Below are positions 24,954 through 35,022 of a stretch of DNA of 35,800 bases, piece after piece. Within the stretch, counting starts at the first letter, position 1, and each line of letters begins with the position of its first letter. Location: contig CAMLMY010000022.1 of assembly GCA_946481345.1 (NCBI GenBank), forward strand, positions 1 to 35,800. Reading direction: 5' to 3'. Below the pieces are notes generated by a model that saw nothing but the letters and a program-made list of their open reading frames with translations, was not told where the DNA came from and did no database searches. This DNA is from an uncultured Gilliamella sp. Its GTDB lineage: Bacteria > Pseudomonadota > Gammaproteobacteria > Enterobacterales > Orbaceae. The position numbers and the translations under genes were made by a program.

Positions 24954-27104
24954 ATGTCTCGTACTATTATGCTAATTCCAACCGGAACCAATGTAGGGTT
25001 AACAGGTGTGAGTCTTGGTGTTATTCGAGCTATGGAGCGTCAAGGTATTAACTTAAACGTTTTTAAACCAGTTGCGCAGCCAAGAGCAGGTGGTGATGCC
25101 CCTGACAACACCACGACATTAGTGAGTAATAACACATCAATTCCCGCTTTAAAACCACTTAAAATGAGCCATGTTGAAAACCTATTAGGTTTAAATCAAC
25201 AAGATGTGTTAATGGAAGAAATCGTTGCCCTTTATGCTGAAAATACTAAAGGTGCTGATGTTGTATTAGTTGAAGGTATTGTTCCAACTGCTGATTATCC
25301 GTTTGCTAATGAATTAAATAATAACATCGCTAAAACGCTTGGCGCTGAAATAGTTTTTGTTGTTAATATGGGTAAAGACACACCAGAACAATTAAAAGAT
25401 CGTATTGAAATTGCCCGTTCTAATTTTGGTGGCGTTAAAAATGAAAAAATCGTGGGTGTCATTGTTAATAAAGTAAATGCACCTGTAGAAGAGCAATCTC
25501 TTGCTCGTCCAGATGTTGCAGAAATTTACCATACTCATAAATTTGATGGTGAAAAAATCACAATTGAAGATTTAAATCGTCATAGCCCAATTCCTGTGCT
25601 TGGTTGTATTCCTTGGAATATTGATTTAAGTGCTTGCCGTGCAATTGATATCGCTAAACATTTTGATGCCAAAATCATTAATGAAGGTTCAATTCAAAGC
25701 CGTCGTATTAAACATATCTCATTCTGCTCACGCAGTGTGCAAAACATCATCAGCCATTTGCAACCAAATGCATTACTTGTGACTTCAGCTGACCGTTCTG
25801 ATGTATTAGTAACAATCAGTTTAGCTGCTATGAATGGTGTGGCAATTGGTGGTGTATTGTTAACTGGCGGTTATGAAATTGATGAAAAAATCTATAAATT
25901 ATGCCAACCAGCTTTTGATACAGGCTTACCTGTATTTACTGTTAAAACAAATACATTCCAAACTTCAATTAATTTACAACAATTCAATTTAGAAATTCCG
26001 GTTGATGACAAAGAACGTATGGATAATACACAAAACTTTGTTGCTGACCATATTGATGCAAATTGGATCAAATCATTAAATGAAGTGGTGAATTCAACTC
26101 GTCGTTTATCTCCGCCAGCTTTCCGTTATCAGCTAACTGAGCTTGCACGTAATGCGAAAAAAGTGGTTGTTTTACCAGAAGGTGATGAACCAAGAACAAT
26201 CAAAGCTGCAGCTATCTGTGCAGAGCGTAATATTGCAAAATGTGTACTTATTGGTAATCCTGATGAAGTTCGTAAAGTAGCAGCGTCTCAAGGCGTTACA
26301 TTAGGTGCTGGCGTTGAAATTGTTGATCCAGAAAATATCCGTGAAAAATATGTGCCGCGCTTAGTTGAATTACGTAAAAATAAAGGTATGACTGAAGTTA
26401 TTGCGCGTGAGCAATTAGCTGACAATGTTGTGCTTGGTACAATGATGCTTGAAGCTAACGAGGTTGATGGTCTAGTATCAGGTGCGGTTCATACCACTGC
26501 CAATACCATTCGCCCACCATTACAATTAATTAAAACTGCCCCAGGTAGTTCACTTGTATCATCTGTCTTCTTTATGTTAATGCCAGACCAAGTTTATATC
26601 TATGGTGACTGTGCAATCAATCCAGATCCAAACGCACAAGAACTTGCTGAAATTGCTATTCAATCAGCAGATACTGCAATTGCCTTTGGTATTGAACCAC
26701 GTGTTGCGATGATCTCATATTCAACAGGTAGTTCTGGTCAAGGCGCTGATGTTGAAAAAGTGAAAGAAGCGACTCGTATTGCTCAAGAAAAACGCCCAGA
26801 TCTAATGATTGATGGTCCATTACAATATGATGCAGCAGTTATGCCTGATGTGGCTAAATCTAAAGCACCAAATTCACAAGTAGCGGGTAAAGCAACAGTG
26901 TTTATCTTCCCTGATTTAAATACTGGTAATACCACATATAAAGCAGTACAACGTTCTGCTGATCTTGTATCAATTGGTCCAATGTTACAAGGTATGCGTA
27001 AACCTGTTAATGACTTGTCTCGTGGTGCATTAGTTGACGATATCGTTTATACTATTGCATTAACAGCTATTCAATCAGCGCAAGAGCAAAATGCTGGTAA
27101 ATAG
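24954..27104 (+). CDS. pta: phosphate acetyltransferase
   Basis: 716 aa (E. coli 714), the long enteric type. Interconverts acetyl-CoA and acetyl phosphate. N-terminal P-loop-like domain ([18 protein letters not shown], about 5-22), a central DRTGG domain (about 220-335), and a C-terminal catalytic PTA_PTB domain from about 390 ([16 protein letters not shown] ... [18 protein letters not shown] ... [18 protein letters not shown]). The ATG at 24954 has GAGGAAA upstream and gives the [12 protein letters not shown]-terminus of E. coli; twelve extra upstream codons are not needed. Works with AckA. Confidence 0.97.
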   Translation: MSRTIMLIPTGTNVGLTGVSLGVIRAMERQGINLNVFKPVAQPRAGGDAPDNTTTLVSNNTSIPALKPLKMSHVENLLGLNQQDVLMEEIVALYAENTKGADVVLVEGIVPTADYPFANELNNNIAKTLGAEIVFVVNMGKDTPEQLKDRIEIARSNFGGVKNEKIVGVIVNKVNAPVEEQSLARPDVAEIYHTHKFDGEKITIEDLNRHSPIPVLGCIPWNIDLSACRAIDIAKHFDAKIINEGSIQSRRIKHISFCSRSVQNIISHLQPNALLVTSADRSDVLVTISLAAMNGVAIGGVLLTGGYEIDEKIYKLCQPAFDTGLPVFTVKTNTFQTSINLQQFNLEIPVDDKERMDNTQNFVADHIDANWIKSLNEVVNSTRRLSPPAFRYQLTELARNAKKVVVLPEGDEPRTIKAAAICAERNIAKCVLIGNPDEVRKVAASQGVTLGAGVEIVDPENIREKYVPRLVELRKNKGMTEVIAREQLADNVVLGTMMLEANEVDGLVSGAVHTTANTIRPPLQLIKTAPGSSLVSSVFFMLMPDQVYIYGDCAINPDPNAQELAEIAIQSADTAIAFGIEPRVAMISYSTGSSGQGADVEKVKEATRIAQEKRPDLMIDGPLQYDAAVMPDVAKSKAPNSQVAGKATVFIFPDLNTGNTTYKAVQRSADLVSIGPMLQGMRKPVNDLSRGALVDDIVYTIALTAIQSAQEQNAGK

Positions 27105-27126
27105 TTTATATTGATGTTTCAATTTG

Positions 27127-27151
27127 TGAGAGGTTATTCAATAACCTCTCA
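27127..27151 (+). terminator. long perfect hairpin after pta
   Basis: TGAGAGGTTATT and AATAACCTCTCA form a 12-bp perfect inverted repeat around a single C (about ten paired bases in practice). It lacks a U tract on the plus strand, so it may act as a transcript-stabilising end or a weak terminator. Confidence 0.55.
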
Positions 27152-27476
27152 TTTCAACCAAACTATAACGTTTTGTCCTTTATAAAAACAAAAATAGTTA
27201 AAAATAATGTTTGTTATATATTGTTTATAGCTGTTATTGCGTTCAAATTCATTACATTTAAGAATAATTTATTTAGTTTAATTTATTTTTAGTTTTAAGC
27301 TAATTCTATTTTTAGTGATCTAATTAAATAGTTATTTTTTGTATTTGCTCATTTCATTCATTTTTAAATGACTAAACAAGTAATGTTTATGTCAGTAATT
27401 CTAATTTACTACATAAAAATAACTCTTATCTTTTAATAAATTGGTTTTAAATTAATGTTATTAGAGGTAAAACGAA
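27152..27476. other. intergenic region, no gene recognised
   Basis: Very AT-rich; presumably the promoter of the HlyC-like gene. No ORF of note. Confidence 0.4.
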
Positions 27477-27953
27477 ATGAACCGTTCTAATCAAAACTTA
27501 ATTCAAGTCATTGCACCAAATATATATCAAGATACTGCGTGGAATGAATCCGAAGTATTAGGCTATACCATGTGGTTATGGAATAGAAACCCTAATTATC
27601 GAAATGCGGCGATAAGTTCAGCATTAGAAGCATTACTTCCTATCATCAAGTCTAAAAACTTTATTTTATTGATTAAAAATAATAGACCATTAGGGTACCT
27701 CAATTGGGCTTATTTGAATAAGGAAGAAGAATGGCAATATTTAAATAAAATGAAAAGTTATCTCAATTTTGTCCAATGCAACGAAAAGGATGAAACGAAA
27801 CGGCTATGGCTTTTATCTTTTTTTTGCCCATTTGGATTGAATGAAATTTTACTCATGAAATCAATATGTAAAAAAGTATTAAAAAATAATCTTTGCTTTT
27901 TTGGTTATCACAAGTCAAAAGCAAAACCTGTTATTAAAACAGTTCAATGTTAG
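27477..27953 (+). CDS. HlyC-family (RTX toxin-activating acyltransferase) protein lacking catalytic residues
   Basis: 158 aa. Co-linear with HlyC over ~115 residues: LGYTMWLWNRNPNYRN against GHVSWLWASSPLHRN, LLPIIKSKNFILL against VLPAIQANQYVLL, PLGYLNWAYLN against PVAYCSWANLS, and LLSFFCPFG against FIDWIAPFG. HlyC attaches fatty acids to lysines of RTX toxins using acyl-ACP. Its essential His23 aligns with Tyr41 here and its Asp92 with Ser114, so catalysis by the known mechanism is not expected. The C-terminus is short and ends in Lys/Cys-rich sequence. AGAGGTAAAACGAA precedes the ATG. No RTX toxin or type I secretion gene is adjacent; the next 850 bases look decayed. It may be a relic, or may have a new non-catalytic role. 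Confidence 0.72.
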   Translation: MNRSNQNLIQVIAPNIYQDTAWNESEVLGYTMWLWNRNPNYRNAAISSALEALLPIIKSKNFILLIKNNRPLGYLNWAYLNKEEEWQYLNKMKSYLNFVQCNEKDETKRLWLLSFFCPFGLNEILLMKSICKKVLKNNLCFFGYHKSKAKPVIKTVQC

Positions 27954-28800
27954 GGTATATAAGCCAAGAATTTTGAATCAAATATCTATAAAAATTAATA
28001 TTATTATTGGTGCGAGCTTTGTTTGTCCTGAATTAGTAAGAGGTATTACTCAATAAATCATAACAGTTTTAATTTTATCGATTTAACATTTTACTTATAT
28101 TGCACAAAAGTGCTTATGGATTCTGTTAAATGTGACAAACTAGTACGGTGATAACAATATCAATACTGCAACAGTAACTCTAAATCTTATGCAAGTTTTT
28201 ATATTTGTACTCAAAGTTAATTACATGAGTAACTTATCGTAATTAGGATAAATCACGACAAATGGCTATGATTTATACCATCGTCAATGTTTGGCACGAT
28301 TTTACAAAATCTAGTCACGTCGATAAGTAAATACCAATTTGAAAAATATAATAATACTGGAGGGAATTGGTAGGAGCTAAAACACCCATAATTAAAGATA
28401 CTTATTTATTGATATACGTTTTGAACATGATTCTGGCAATACTATACCGGAAGATATCGAAATAATATTGGTGTTGAAAAAAATGGTAGTTGTTGTTTCA
28501 AATAGAAAGCAAACAATAAACTAATATACTAATTAATATATACCTAATGAAATTATATTTACTGTGTATATATTTCTGTTTTTCAGATATTTTCCTTTAA
28601 ATATTGATCAGTGAGTAAGCCTGCAAATACCTCAGCTATGCTTCACCTTAATTGCAAGTTTTATTTCCCTAATATGCTAAATATCTTTTTTATGAATATT
28701 TATTACATAAAAAATGCTGATACGCTATTTAAGCATAATGATTAGATGATACAATACCAAGCAATTTTTATATTGGCTTATATTTTAGGAATTAAAATTG
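27954..28800. other. decayed DNA between the HlyC-like gene and guaA
   Basis: No intact gene. Short coding-like pieces without starts occur: about 28150-28250 reads GDNNINTATVTLNLMQVF to a stop, and about 28412-28523 reads IRFEHDSGNTIPEDIEI... to a stop. The first could be a scrap of a repeat-rich toxin that the HlyC-like protein once served, but it is too short to assign. The last ~150 bases contain the guaA promoter. guaB is not adjacent. Confidence 0.35.
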
Positions 28801-30384
28801 ATGAATAAAGACATCCACCAACAGCGTATATTGATTTTGGATTTTGGTTCACAAGTAACGCAATTAATTGCTCGAAGAGTTCGTGAAATCGGTGTGTATT
28901 GTGAACTTTGGCCATGGGATGTTTCGGAAGAAAAAATTAAACAATTTAATCCTAAAGGCATCATTTTATCAGGTGGCCCTGAAAGTACGACCGAACAAAA
29001 TAGCCCAAGAGCGCCTGAATGTGTATTTAACGCTGGCGTGCCTGTGTTAGGTATCTGCTACGGTATGCAAACTATGGCAATCCAAGTAGGTCAGGGCGGA
29101 CAAGTTACAGCATCTAATCAACGTGAGTTTGGTTATGCTAAAGTTGATATTGTTGCAAAATCCAAATTAACCGAAGGTATTTTAGATAGCACAAGTGATG
29201 CGGGGCTTGAGCAACTCGATGTTTGGATGAGTCATGGCGATAAAGTCACTTCATTACCCGACACGTTTACTTTAATCGGGCAAACAGAAACATGCCCATT
29301 TGCCATTATGGCTAACGATGAAAAACAGTTTTATGGCGTGCAGTTCCATCCGGAGGTAACGCATACTGTTAAGGGATTAGAGTTACTGCAACGTTTTGTT
29401 ATTGATATCTGCCAATGTGAAAAATTATGGACACCGTCCTCTATTATCACGGATGCAGTTGCTCGTATTAAAGAAAAAGTTGGCAAAGATAAAGTATTAT
29501 TAGGTCTTTCTGGTGGTGTTGATTCATCTGTTACCGCATTATTATTACATCAAGCTATTGGGGATCAGCTAACTTGTGTCTTTGTTGATCATGGTTTACT
29601 GCGTTTAAATGAAGCAAAGCAAGTAATGGAGATGTTTGGTGATAAATTTGGCTTAAATATTATTGCCGTTAATGCTGAAGACCGTTTTATGGCTGCATTA
29701 AAAGGCGAAACCGATCCAGAAGCTAAACGTAAAATTATTGGTCGTGAATTTATTGCCGTTTTTGATGAAGAAGCAGCAAAATTAAAAGATGTCAAATGGC
29801 TTGCTCAAGGAACCATCTATCCTGATGTTATTGAATCTGCTGCTGCTGATACAGGTAAAGCTCATGTCATCAAATCTCACCATAATGTGGGTGGATTACC
29901 TGAAGATATGAAAATGGGCTTAGTTGAACCATTACGTGAATTATTCAAAGACGAGGTACGTAAAGTCGGTCTGGAACTTGGTTTACCTTACGATATGCTT
30001 TATCGCCATCCATTCCCTGGACCGGGTTTAGGTGTTCGGGTATTGGGTGAGGTGAAAAAAGAGTATTGTGATTTATTAAGACAAGCCGATGCGATTTTTA
30101 TCGAAGAACTCTACAAAGCCGATTTATATCACAAAGTTAGCCAAGCATTTACCGTATTTTTACCAGTACGCTCGGTTGGCGTCATGGGCGATGGCCGTCG
30201 ATATGATTGGGTTGTCTCACTGCGTGCCGTTGAAACCATCGACTTCATGACCGCCCATTGGGCTCATCTTCCATACGACTTCTTAGGAAGAGTATCGAAC
30301 CGCATTATCAATGAAGTAAATGGCATATCACGAGTTGTATACGACATAAGCGGAAAACCACCTGCGACTATAGAGTGGGAGTAA
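28801..30384 (+). CDS. guaA: GMP synthase (glutamine-hydrolysing)
   Basis: 527 aa (E. coli 525). Makes GMP from XMP, ATP and glutamine. N-terminal class I amidotransferase with nucleophile Cys86 in GICYGMQ and the HPEV histidine/glutamate pair; ATP-pyrophosphatase P-loop GLSGGVDSS (about 232-240); C-terminal dimerisation domain ending in [17 protein letters not shown]. The ATG at 28801 is used, ten bases after AGGA; a TTG codon directly in front (28798) would add one residue. Standing alone rather than in guaBA is a departure from the E. coli arrangement. Confidence 0.97.
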   Translation: MNKDIHQQRILILDFGSQVTQLIARRVREIGVYCELWPWDVSEEKIKQFNPKGIILSGGPESTTEQNSPRAPECVFNAGVPVLGICYGMQTMAIQVGQGGQVTASNQREFGYAKVDIVAKSKLTEGILDSTSDAGLEQLDVWMSHGDKVTSLPDTFTLIGQTETCPFAIMANDEKQFYGVQFHPEVTHTVKGLELLQRFVIDICQCEKLWTPSSIITDAVARIKEKVGKDKVLLGLSGGVDSSVTALLLHQAIGDQLTCVFVDHGLLRLNEAKQVMEMFGDKFGLNIIAVNAEDRFMAALKGETDPEAKRKIIGREFIAVFDEEAAKLKDVKWLAQGTIYPDVIESAAADTGKAHVIKSHHNVGGLPEDMKMGLVEPLRELFKDEVRKVGLELGLPYDMLYRHPFPGPGLGVRVLGEVKKEYCDLLRQADAIFIEELYKADLYHKVSQAFTVFLPVRSVGVMGDGRRYDWVVSLRAVETIDFMTAHWAHLPYDFLGRVSNRIINEVNGISRVVYDISGKPPATIEWE

Positions 30385-30453
30385 AGATTTAGCTTACTTT
30401 AAATTCTAAAATCTTCCATTAAACCTTGTTATATCAATAGATTAACTGGTTTT

Positions 30454-30705
30454 TTGGTTGTTAACGTTTATTCGATGGACCATTACTTAGGTCAAGGATA
30501 TGCAGAAAAAGAGACATTAGCTATGACTTCAATGAATTTAGGGCTTGGTGATATGAATGGATTAAGAATGTTTATGGTAAAAACGGAGAAGCGAATGAGT
30601 AAAATTCCACTGCGTTTACCTAAACTAATGGAAAACATAGGTTCAAAAAAAGTTAGTATTTATCTGCATATCAAGCAAAATAAGTTTCCTAACAATTCAA
30701 AATAG
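30454..30705 (+). CDS. doubtful 83-codon ORF after guaA
   Basis: The frame is open from 30403 and ends at TAG 30703-30705, but starts are poor: TTG at 30454 has no ribosome binding site. Downstream Mets exist, for example at about 30553 after GGGCTTGGTG. The product (YLGQGYAEKETLAMTSMN ... KIPLRLPKLMENIGSKK) has no recognisable motif. It may be a fragment of a lost gene. Confidence 0.2.
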   Translation: MVVNVYSMDHYLGQGYAEKETLAMTSMNLGLGDMNGLRMFMVKTEKRMSKIPLRLPKLMENIGSKKVSIYLHIKQNKFPNNSK

Positions 30706-30900
30706 GAGAAAGATTCGTAGCAGGGTTAGAAAGCGCTACAGATTTGTTACGTTTTTTTTATATATTAGTAACGGTTTAATTTTATAGCGTTTCATAGCTA
30801 GACTATGATTGAATCCGATTACTCGCTAAAGTGAATAGCAAACATTAACATATTAATTGTTAGCGTAGTTTTACTATGCCTAAGTACTATGAGTTATTAT

Positions 30901-31929
30901 TTAATTATTGCAAAATAAAGTTTTTGATACATAGCTAAATAAATAGTTACTAGCAGAATTTTCATCATTGAATGACTTACAATATGTCCCTATCTTTCTA
31001 TTATTTTTTTTAACTTCAACATTGAAAGAAGTTTTTGTTTCTATAAGTTCAATAGAGAATATCGCATTTGTAATTATGCATTTTCCCCGAAATGATCTTT
31101 CTCCAGTAGGAATCCAATCGATATTTTTTCGTATTTTTTCAATAGCTTGCCTAAATTCTAAAGCGCTCTGATATCTCTGATCTGGAGAGGGATTACATGC
31201 CTTATTGATAACTTTTTTTAGCTTTAAGGGAATAAATGGAGCAAAACCCAGGCTATCGATAAGCTGTCCAGAATTTATAAGAGTTGTTAGATTTGGGATG
31301 CATTTAACTTTACTATCCCAATTGTCAATATAATTACAAGCTCTAAAGAGCGTTACACCAGTAGCAAATATATCCGTTAATACCGTTGTACAATTCCATT
31401 CGAAATACTCTGGTGGTAAATGAGTTATATAGCCTCGTGGAGAAGCTGCTTCCTGTATACCTAAAACAGTAGCCAAACCAAAATCAGATAACTTTGCTCC
31501 AATATCACAAAGCATAATGTTTGCAGGTTTAACATCACGATGGAGTATACCATTTTTGTGGGCATACTCTAGGGCAAACAGGCAATCAACTATTATGTCT
31601 AGAGTATCATGTATAGAAACTCTTCTCTCTTTAATTGCATTTTCAAAGTTTCCTTTTGGCAAATATTCCATATCAATAATTACATGCAATTTTGAATCAA
31701 TATCACAAACATTTGCTTCATTTAATTTCACAATATTTTTATGCGGGTATTTGTAAAGAATCTGAGCTTCCTCAAGTTTTTTCATTACGTCTTCAACATT
31801 CGGCGCATTAAGTATTTTAATCGCTTTTTTCGCATTAAGACCAAGATCAAGAGCCAGATAAACATACCCGAAAGCGCCATTACCTAAAAATTCTAATAAT
31901 TCATACTTTCCAATTTTATTTGATTTCAT
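30901..31929 (-). CDS. cytosolic Hanks-type serine/threonine protein kinase
   Basis: 342 aa. Complete kinase core: Gly-rich loop GNGAFGYVY (16-24), ATP Lys38 (KKAIKIL), alpha-C Glu at 53/54, catalytic HRDVKPANIML (130-140, Asp132, Lys134, Asn137), DFG 149-151, and PPEYF in place of APE (172-176). The C-terminal ~75 residues (about 268-342) after the kinase lobe form a separate beta-rich domain (RSFRGKCIITNAIFSIELIE) of unknown type. There is no membrane segment or PASTA repeat, so it is not the usual cell-wall kinase. Its ATG lies inside the last codons of the upstream gene (14-bp overlap), implying translational coupling. Free-standing kinases of this sort occur in phage-defence settings (for example Stk2 and the PglW of BREX), which makes a defence or stress-switch role reasonable but unproven. 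Confidence 0.88.
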   Translation of the reverse strand: MKSNKIGKYELLEFLGNGAFGYVYLALDLGLNAKKAIKILNAPNVEDVMKKLEEAQILYKYPHKNIVKLNEANVCDIDSKLHVIIDMEYLPKGNFENAIKERRVSIHDTLDIIVDCLFALEYAHKNGILHRDVKPANIMLCDIGAKLSDFGLATVLGIQEAASPRGYITHLPPEYFEWNCTTVLTDIFATGVTLFRACNYIDNWDSKVKCIPNLTTLINSGQLIDSLGFAPFIPLKLKKVINKACNPSPDQRYQSALEFRQAIEKIRKNIDWIPTGERSFRGKCIITNAIFSIELIETKTSFNVEVKKNNRKIGTYCKSFNDENSASNYLFSYVSKTLFCNN

Positions 31930-32377
31930 ACATCACCATCCAAGCTGATAAAAGTGCATATTTTTGATGTTTATCCCATTTTGGTTTAAACATTCCAAAA
32001 TTTTTATCTATATAATCATAAATATCCACAGATTTATGCATACCAAATTTCGATGCAGTAAAATTTCTAGGAACAAATTCAACAGTTTTTATTTGATTTT
32101 TATAAGATAGATTATGTATTAACCCCAAGGGATAATACCAAGGGGCGATCTCATCTTTTTTAGCATCTAAAGTTACTTTCAAACCAATAATGGTTGGAGA
32201 GAAATTAGTAATCAAATTTTGAAAAGTAGTTTCATACCAATTCATTAACTTTTGTGGATTGTGGGAGAGACTTATTTCGATTTTATTGAAATTTATTATA
32301 GTAGGACTATCATTATTTCCATCTAAAACACAATAGCGAAAACCATTTTTAACTAAACTTATACCTAGTACAGCCAT
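31916..32377 (-). CDS. small protein, possible RNase H/RuvC-like fold, partner of the kinase
   Basis: 153 aa. Begins MAVLGISLVKNGFRYCVLDG, a beta-hairpin pattern like the first strands of RuvC/RNase H-fold proteins and small families such as DUF3010. A second strand, FSPTIIGLKVTLDAKK (about 79-94), sits where RuvC-type enzymes have strand four, and the C-terminus (HQKYALLSAWMVMYEIK) resembles the last helix. The acidic residues expected at the ends of strands one and four are Ser and Lys here, so if the fold is right the protein may not be a nuclease. It is the first gene of the pair: the kinase starts within its last five codons. It has its own AGGAT-type site. The fold call is inference from pattern only; no family hit can be claimed. 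Confidence 0.5.
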   Translation of the reverse strand: MAVLGISLVKNGFRYCVLDGNNDSPTIINFNKIEISLSHNPQKLMNWYETTFQNLITNFSPTIIGLKVTLDAKKDEIAPWYYPLGLIHNLSYKNQIKTVEFVPRNFTASKFGMHKSVDIYDYIDKNFGMFKPKWDKHQKYALLSAWMVMYEIK

Positions 32378-33143
32378 ATAAAATCCTTATTGTGATAATC
32401 TGAATATTCAAAAAAATGCTAACAATTCAGTAGAAAGCATTATTACTGTAAACTTAGTATTTTTGCTTTCTGTTATAGTTGTTGTCTATATAAAATATAA
32501 ATTAATAAAAAAATCTATATTGGTTAACCAGTATTGTTCTTTTTTTCCTATATATAATTTTTTCAATTAATTTAGCAATTTTATCTATAATATCATAGGG
32601 ATTAGTTCGATTTAAAAATCTTTTTCCCAAAAAGTTAATACAGAGCTTCTTTTGGTGACGCTTTTATTTAGTTTTATTTTTATATGTTTTAACTATATCT
32701 CAGATATTATAACAAATTTTGGGGCAATAACTTTATCCTTTTTTCCTAATCTGCTCAATTAACTGATATATTGTGAAATAATTAAGACTTTTCTCTATTT
32801 CATCCATTACACACATACTTTATTAAACTCTCATAGATTCCGTGCTGACGATAATATGATCGATAAGCCAAAATTAAGTAAAATATACTTCGATAAGACG
32901 GTCAGTTCTACAGAGATATTCTTTTGAAAAAACTAATCATCCTGATAGACGGTTATAAATACCAATAACATGATTAGCATTTTCATTATGGTTAAGCGAT
33001 ATATTTTCTTAGACCTAACGGGAACAGTTTTTAATATCCATAAAGCAATAGGTTTAATATGAAAGATATAACCTGCCTCTTTCATGCTAATAATCCTAAA
33101 ATGGTAAAGTATGACAGCGTTGTAAGAGTCAATAGGAAGTGAT
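32378..33143. other. AT-rich region between the kinase operon and merR-type gene
   Basis: The left part carries the kinase-operon promoter on the minus strand. Otherwise there are no ORFs except the 50-codon minus-strand frame at 32933-33085, listed separately. Confidence 0.4.
32933..33085 (-). CDS. possible small membrane protein divergent from merR
   Basis: 50 codons, ATG with AGGAT about eight bases upstream. The product (MKEAGYIFHIKPIALWILKT ... LTIMKMLIMLLVFITVYQDD) has one hydrophobic helix near the C-terminus and a basic middle. It diverges from the MerR-type regulator with 58 bases between starts, the usual arrangement for a MerR target, but no homology supports it. Confidence 0.3.
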   Translation of the reverse strand: MKEAGYIFHIKPIALWILKTVPVRSKKIYRLTIMKMLIMLLVFITVYQDD

Positions 33144-33488
33144 ATGAAAATTGGTGAATTATCAAAATTAAGTCAGATCAGTGTTAGAATGCTTAGATAT
33201 TATGAAGAAGAAGGACTTCTTTCACCAAAACGCACAGTTTCAGGTTATCGTCAGTTTGAAATAGAGGACATTGACCGAGTAAAACTAATTCATAAGTTAA
33301 ATAAGGCTGGATTAACATTAAAAGTGATTCGTAGGATCCTCCCTTGTTGGCAAAATCAGAAAAAAAAATTTTCTCCCTGTGAAGAATTCAAAATGGGGTT
33401 GAGTGACACTTTATTAAAAATAGATGAGCAAATTCAACTTTTACAGCAAAGCCGTAATCATTTATTAACCTTGTTAGAAGAAAATTGA
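33144..33488 (+). CDS. MerR-family transcriptional regulator
   Basis: 114 aa, short for the family. N-terminal winged helix: MKIGELSKLSQISVRMLRYYEEEGLL, then TVSGYRQFEIEDIDRVKLI (1-50), the classic MerR signature. A dimerisation coiled coil follows at about 85-114. Two cysteines (Cys68 in ILPCWQ and Cys79 in FSPCEEF) are spaced eleven apart; they may bind a metal or sense redox state, though they are not the CueR/ZntR arrangement. AGGAAGTGAT precedes the ATG. It probably represses and activates a promoter in the short divergent region. Its inducer is unknown. Confidence 0.85.
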   Translation: MKIGELSKLSQISVRMLRYYEEEGLLSPKRTVSGYRQFEIEDIDRVKLIHKLNKAGLTLKVIRRILPCWQNQKKKFSPCEEFKMGLSDTLLKIDEQIQLLQQSRNHLLTLLEEN

Positions 33489-33818
33489 AATTCATTTTTC
33501 AATTCCTGAATAGGTTTAAATAGCTAAATGTTAAAATAGAGTAGGCAATTGCATTATTGCTACTTGTAACAAAAGAAAATATTACATCTACAAAAAATCT
33601 AACTAATTTTTTACTTTTAAATAAGATTATATGGATCAATGATCATTCTCAACATTAATTTTAAAAGGTAAGTAGTATTTTTTTGAAAAGTCTTATTCAA
33701 TAAGGTTTTTAAATGTATTAGGTTCATATTTGAGGACTTAAAAGTAAAATTAATTAGCTTTTAGATATATCTTTGATATCATGAATTTTAATAATTAGTT
33801 AATTATGAAGGCAATTTA
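33489..33818. other. intergenic region, nothing recognised
   Basis: AT-rich, stops in all frames; contains the promoter of the phosphatase gene. Confidence 0.4.
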
Positions 33819-34343
33819 ATGTTTAATCTTAAAAAAAATTTAATCGGTTTATTGGTGCTGTTTAGTGCTTCTTGTTTTTCGCTTGATCGTGTTGTCATGT
33901 TTGTTTGCACCGGTAATACTGGACGTAGCCCCATGGCAGAAGCTTTAGCTAAAGATTATGTGAAAAAACATAATTTAAATATCTCAGTTCAATCACGTGG
34001 TGTGAATGTTGATCCTAATGAAATCAATCCCGAAGAAGGCACCGTTAAAATATTAAAAGATAGAAACATTGATATCTCTTCGCACAAAGCGACTCAATTA
34101 GTCAAAGAAGATATTGATTCATCAGATTATTTATTAACAATGACACAAAACCATAAAGATCGTATTTTAAGCAAATACCCAGAAGCTGAAGGTAAAGTAT
34201 ATACATTGGCTGAATTTGCAACAGGTAAAAATGAAGATCTTTCTGATCCTTATAAAATGCCAATAGCTGCTTATATCAAGGTTGAAAATCAATTAGATAA
34301 ATTTTTACCATTAGCGCTTGATAAAATTGCAAAAGAGGAATAA
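33819..34343 (+). CDS. low-molecular-weight protein-tyrosine-phosphatase family protein with signal peptide
   Basis: 174 aa. The signature loop VCTGNTGRSPMAEA (29-42) has nucleophile Cys30 and Arg36, and the general acid Asp143 lies in DLSDPYKM, so the active site is complete. The N-terminus is unusual: KKNLIGLLVLFSASCFS (about 5-21) is a positively charged hydrophobic segment typical of a Sec signal peptide. A cysteine (Cys19) follows in a weak lipobox-like context. LMW-PTPs, which usually act on cytosolic tyrosine kinases such as Wzc, begin directly with the strand before the P-loop. This one is therefore predicted to be exported or membrane-tethered. Start: ATG with AAGGC upstream. Single gene next to an NRPS. 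Confidence 0.85.
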   Translation: MFNLKKNLIGLLVLFSASCFSLDRVVMFVCTGNTGRSPMAEALAKDYVKKHNLNISVQSRGVNVDPNEINPEEGTVKILKDRNIDISSHKATQLVKEDIDSSDYLLTMTQNHKDRILSKYPEAEGKVYTLAEFATGKNEDLSDPYKMPIAAYIKVENQLDKFLPLALDKIAKEE

Positions 34344-35022
34344 TTCATAAATTAAATTTAGTTTAGTCAGTTTATAAATACCCAGATATTTTTTACTTAA
34401 TAATTATGGAATTAAATCTTTGGGTGTTATTAAAGCAACTTAATAGAATTAAGAAAAATTAGTTTACGTAACATTGTTAGTTTAAAAAAATTATAGATCA
34501 ATAATACAAAAAATTTGTTTTAATCTAATTTTTGCTATTTATCAAAAAAAGAAAAAAAATGTGGCTAATTAAAATAGCTAATATGGTATATTATTATACA
34601 TGACTTTTTAGGGTAGATTAAAGTTTAATCAAAGTCACCAATATTTGTCCATCAAAAAAGTTTTGTAAATAAAATTAAAATTTTGTAAATATTAATAATA
34701 TTTTACAACTTTCTAATTTTTTTAAACATATTTTATTTTGTCAAAAATACTCCATTTTTGGAGCCTACTAAAAAATCTTTTCACACATTACTAAATCAAT
34801 GAAAAATCATAAATATCAAGATGTTAATGTAAATTTTACTTAAACAGTTTACATAAACCGATAATCTATATAATATTATAAATTGTAAAGAATGCACAAA
34901 TTAAAAGCATTATTTACTAAGCTTTTATAAAAAATATGAAAGCTTGTTTTATAGAATAAAAAAAGTAGAAATACATAATGATTATAAATTAATAAAGTTA
35001 ATACAATTTTGCAGGCAAAAAA
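34344..35022. other. long AT-rich upstream region of the NRPS gene
   Basis: About 680 bases without a gene. Contains a small hairpin CTCCA-TTTT-TGGAG (34748-34761) and extended A/T tracts that could bind nucleoid proteins. The long non-coding leader suggests dedicated control of the NRPS, but no operator is identified. Confidence 0.4.

Noticed and set aside
34748-34761. CTCCA/TGGAG hairpin as the terminator of the phosphatase gene
   Set aside because: It is about 400 bases after the stop codon, only five base pairs long and not followed by a U tract.
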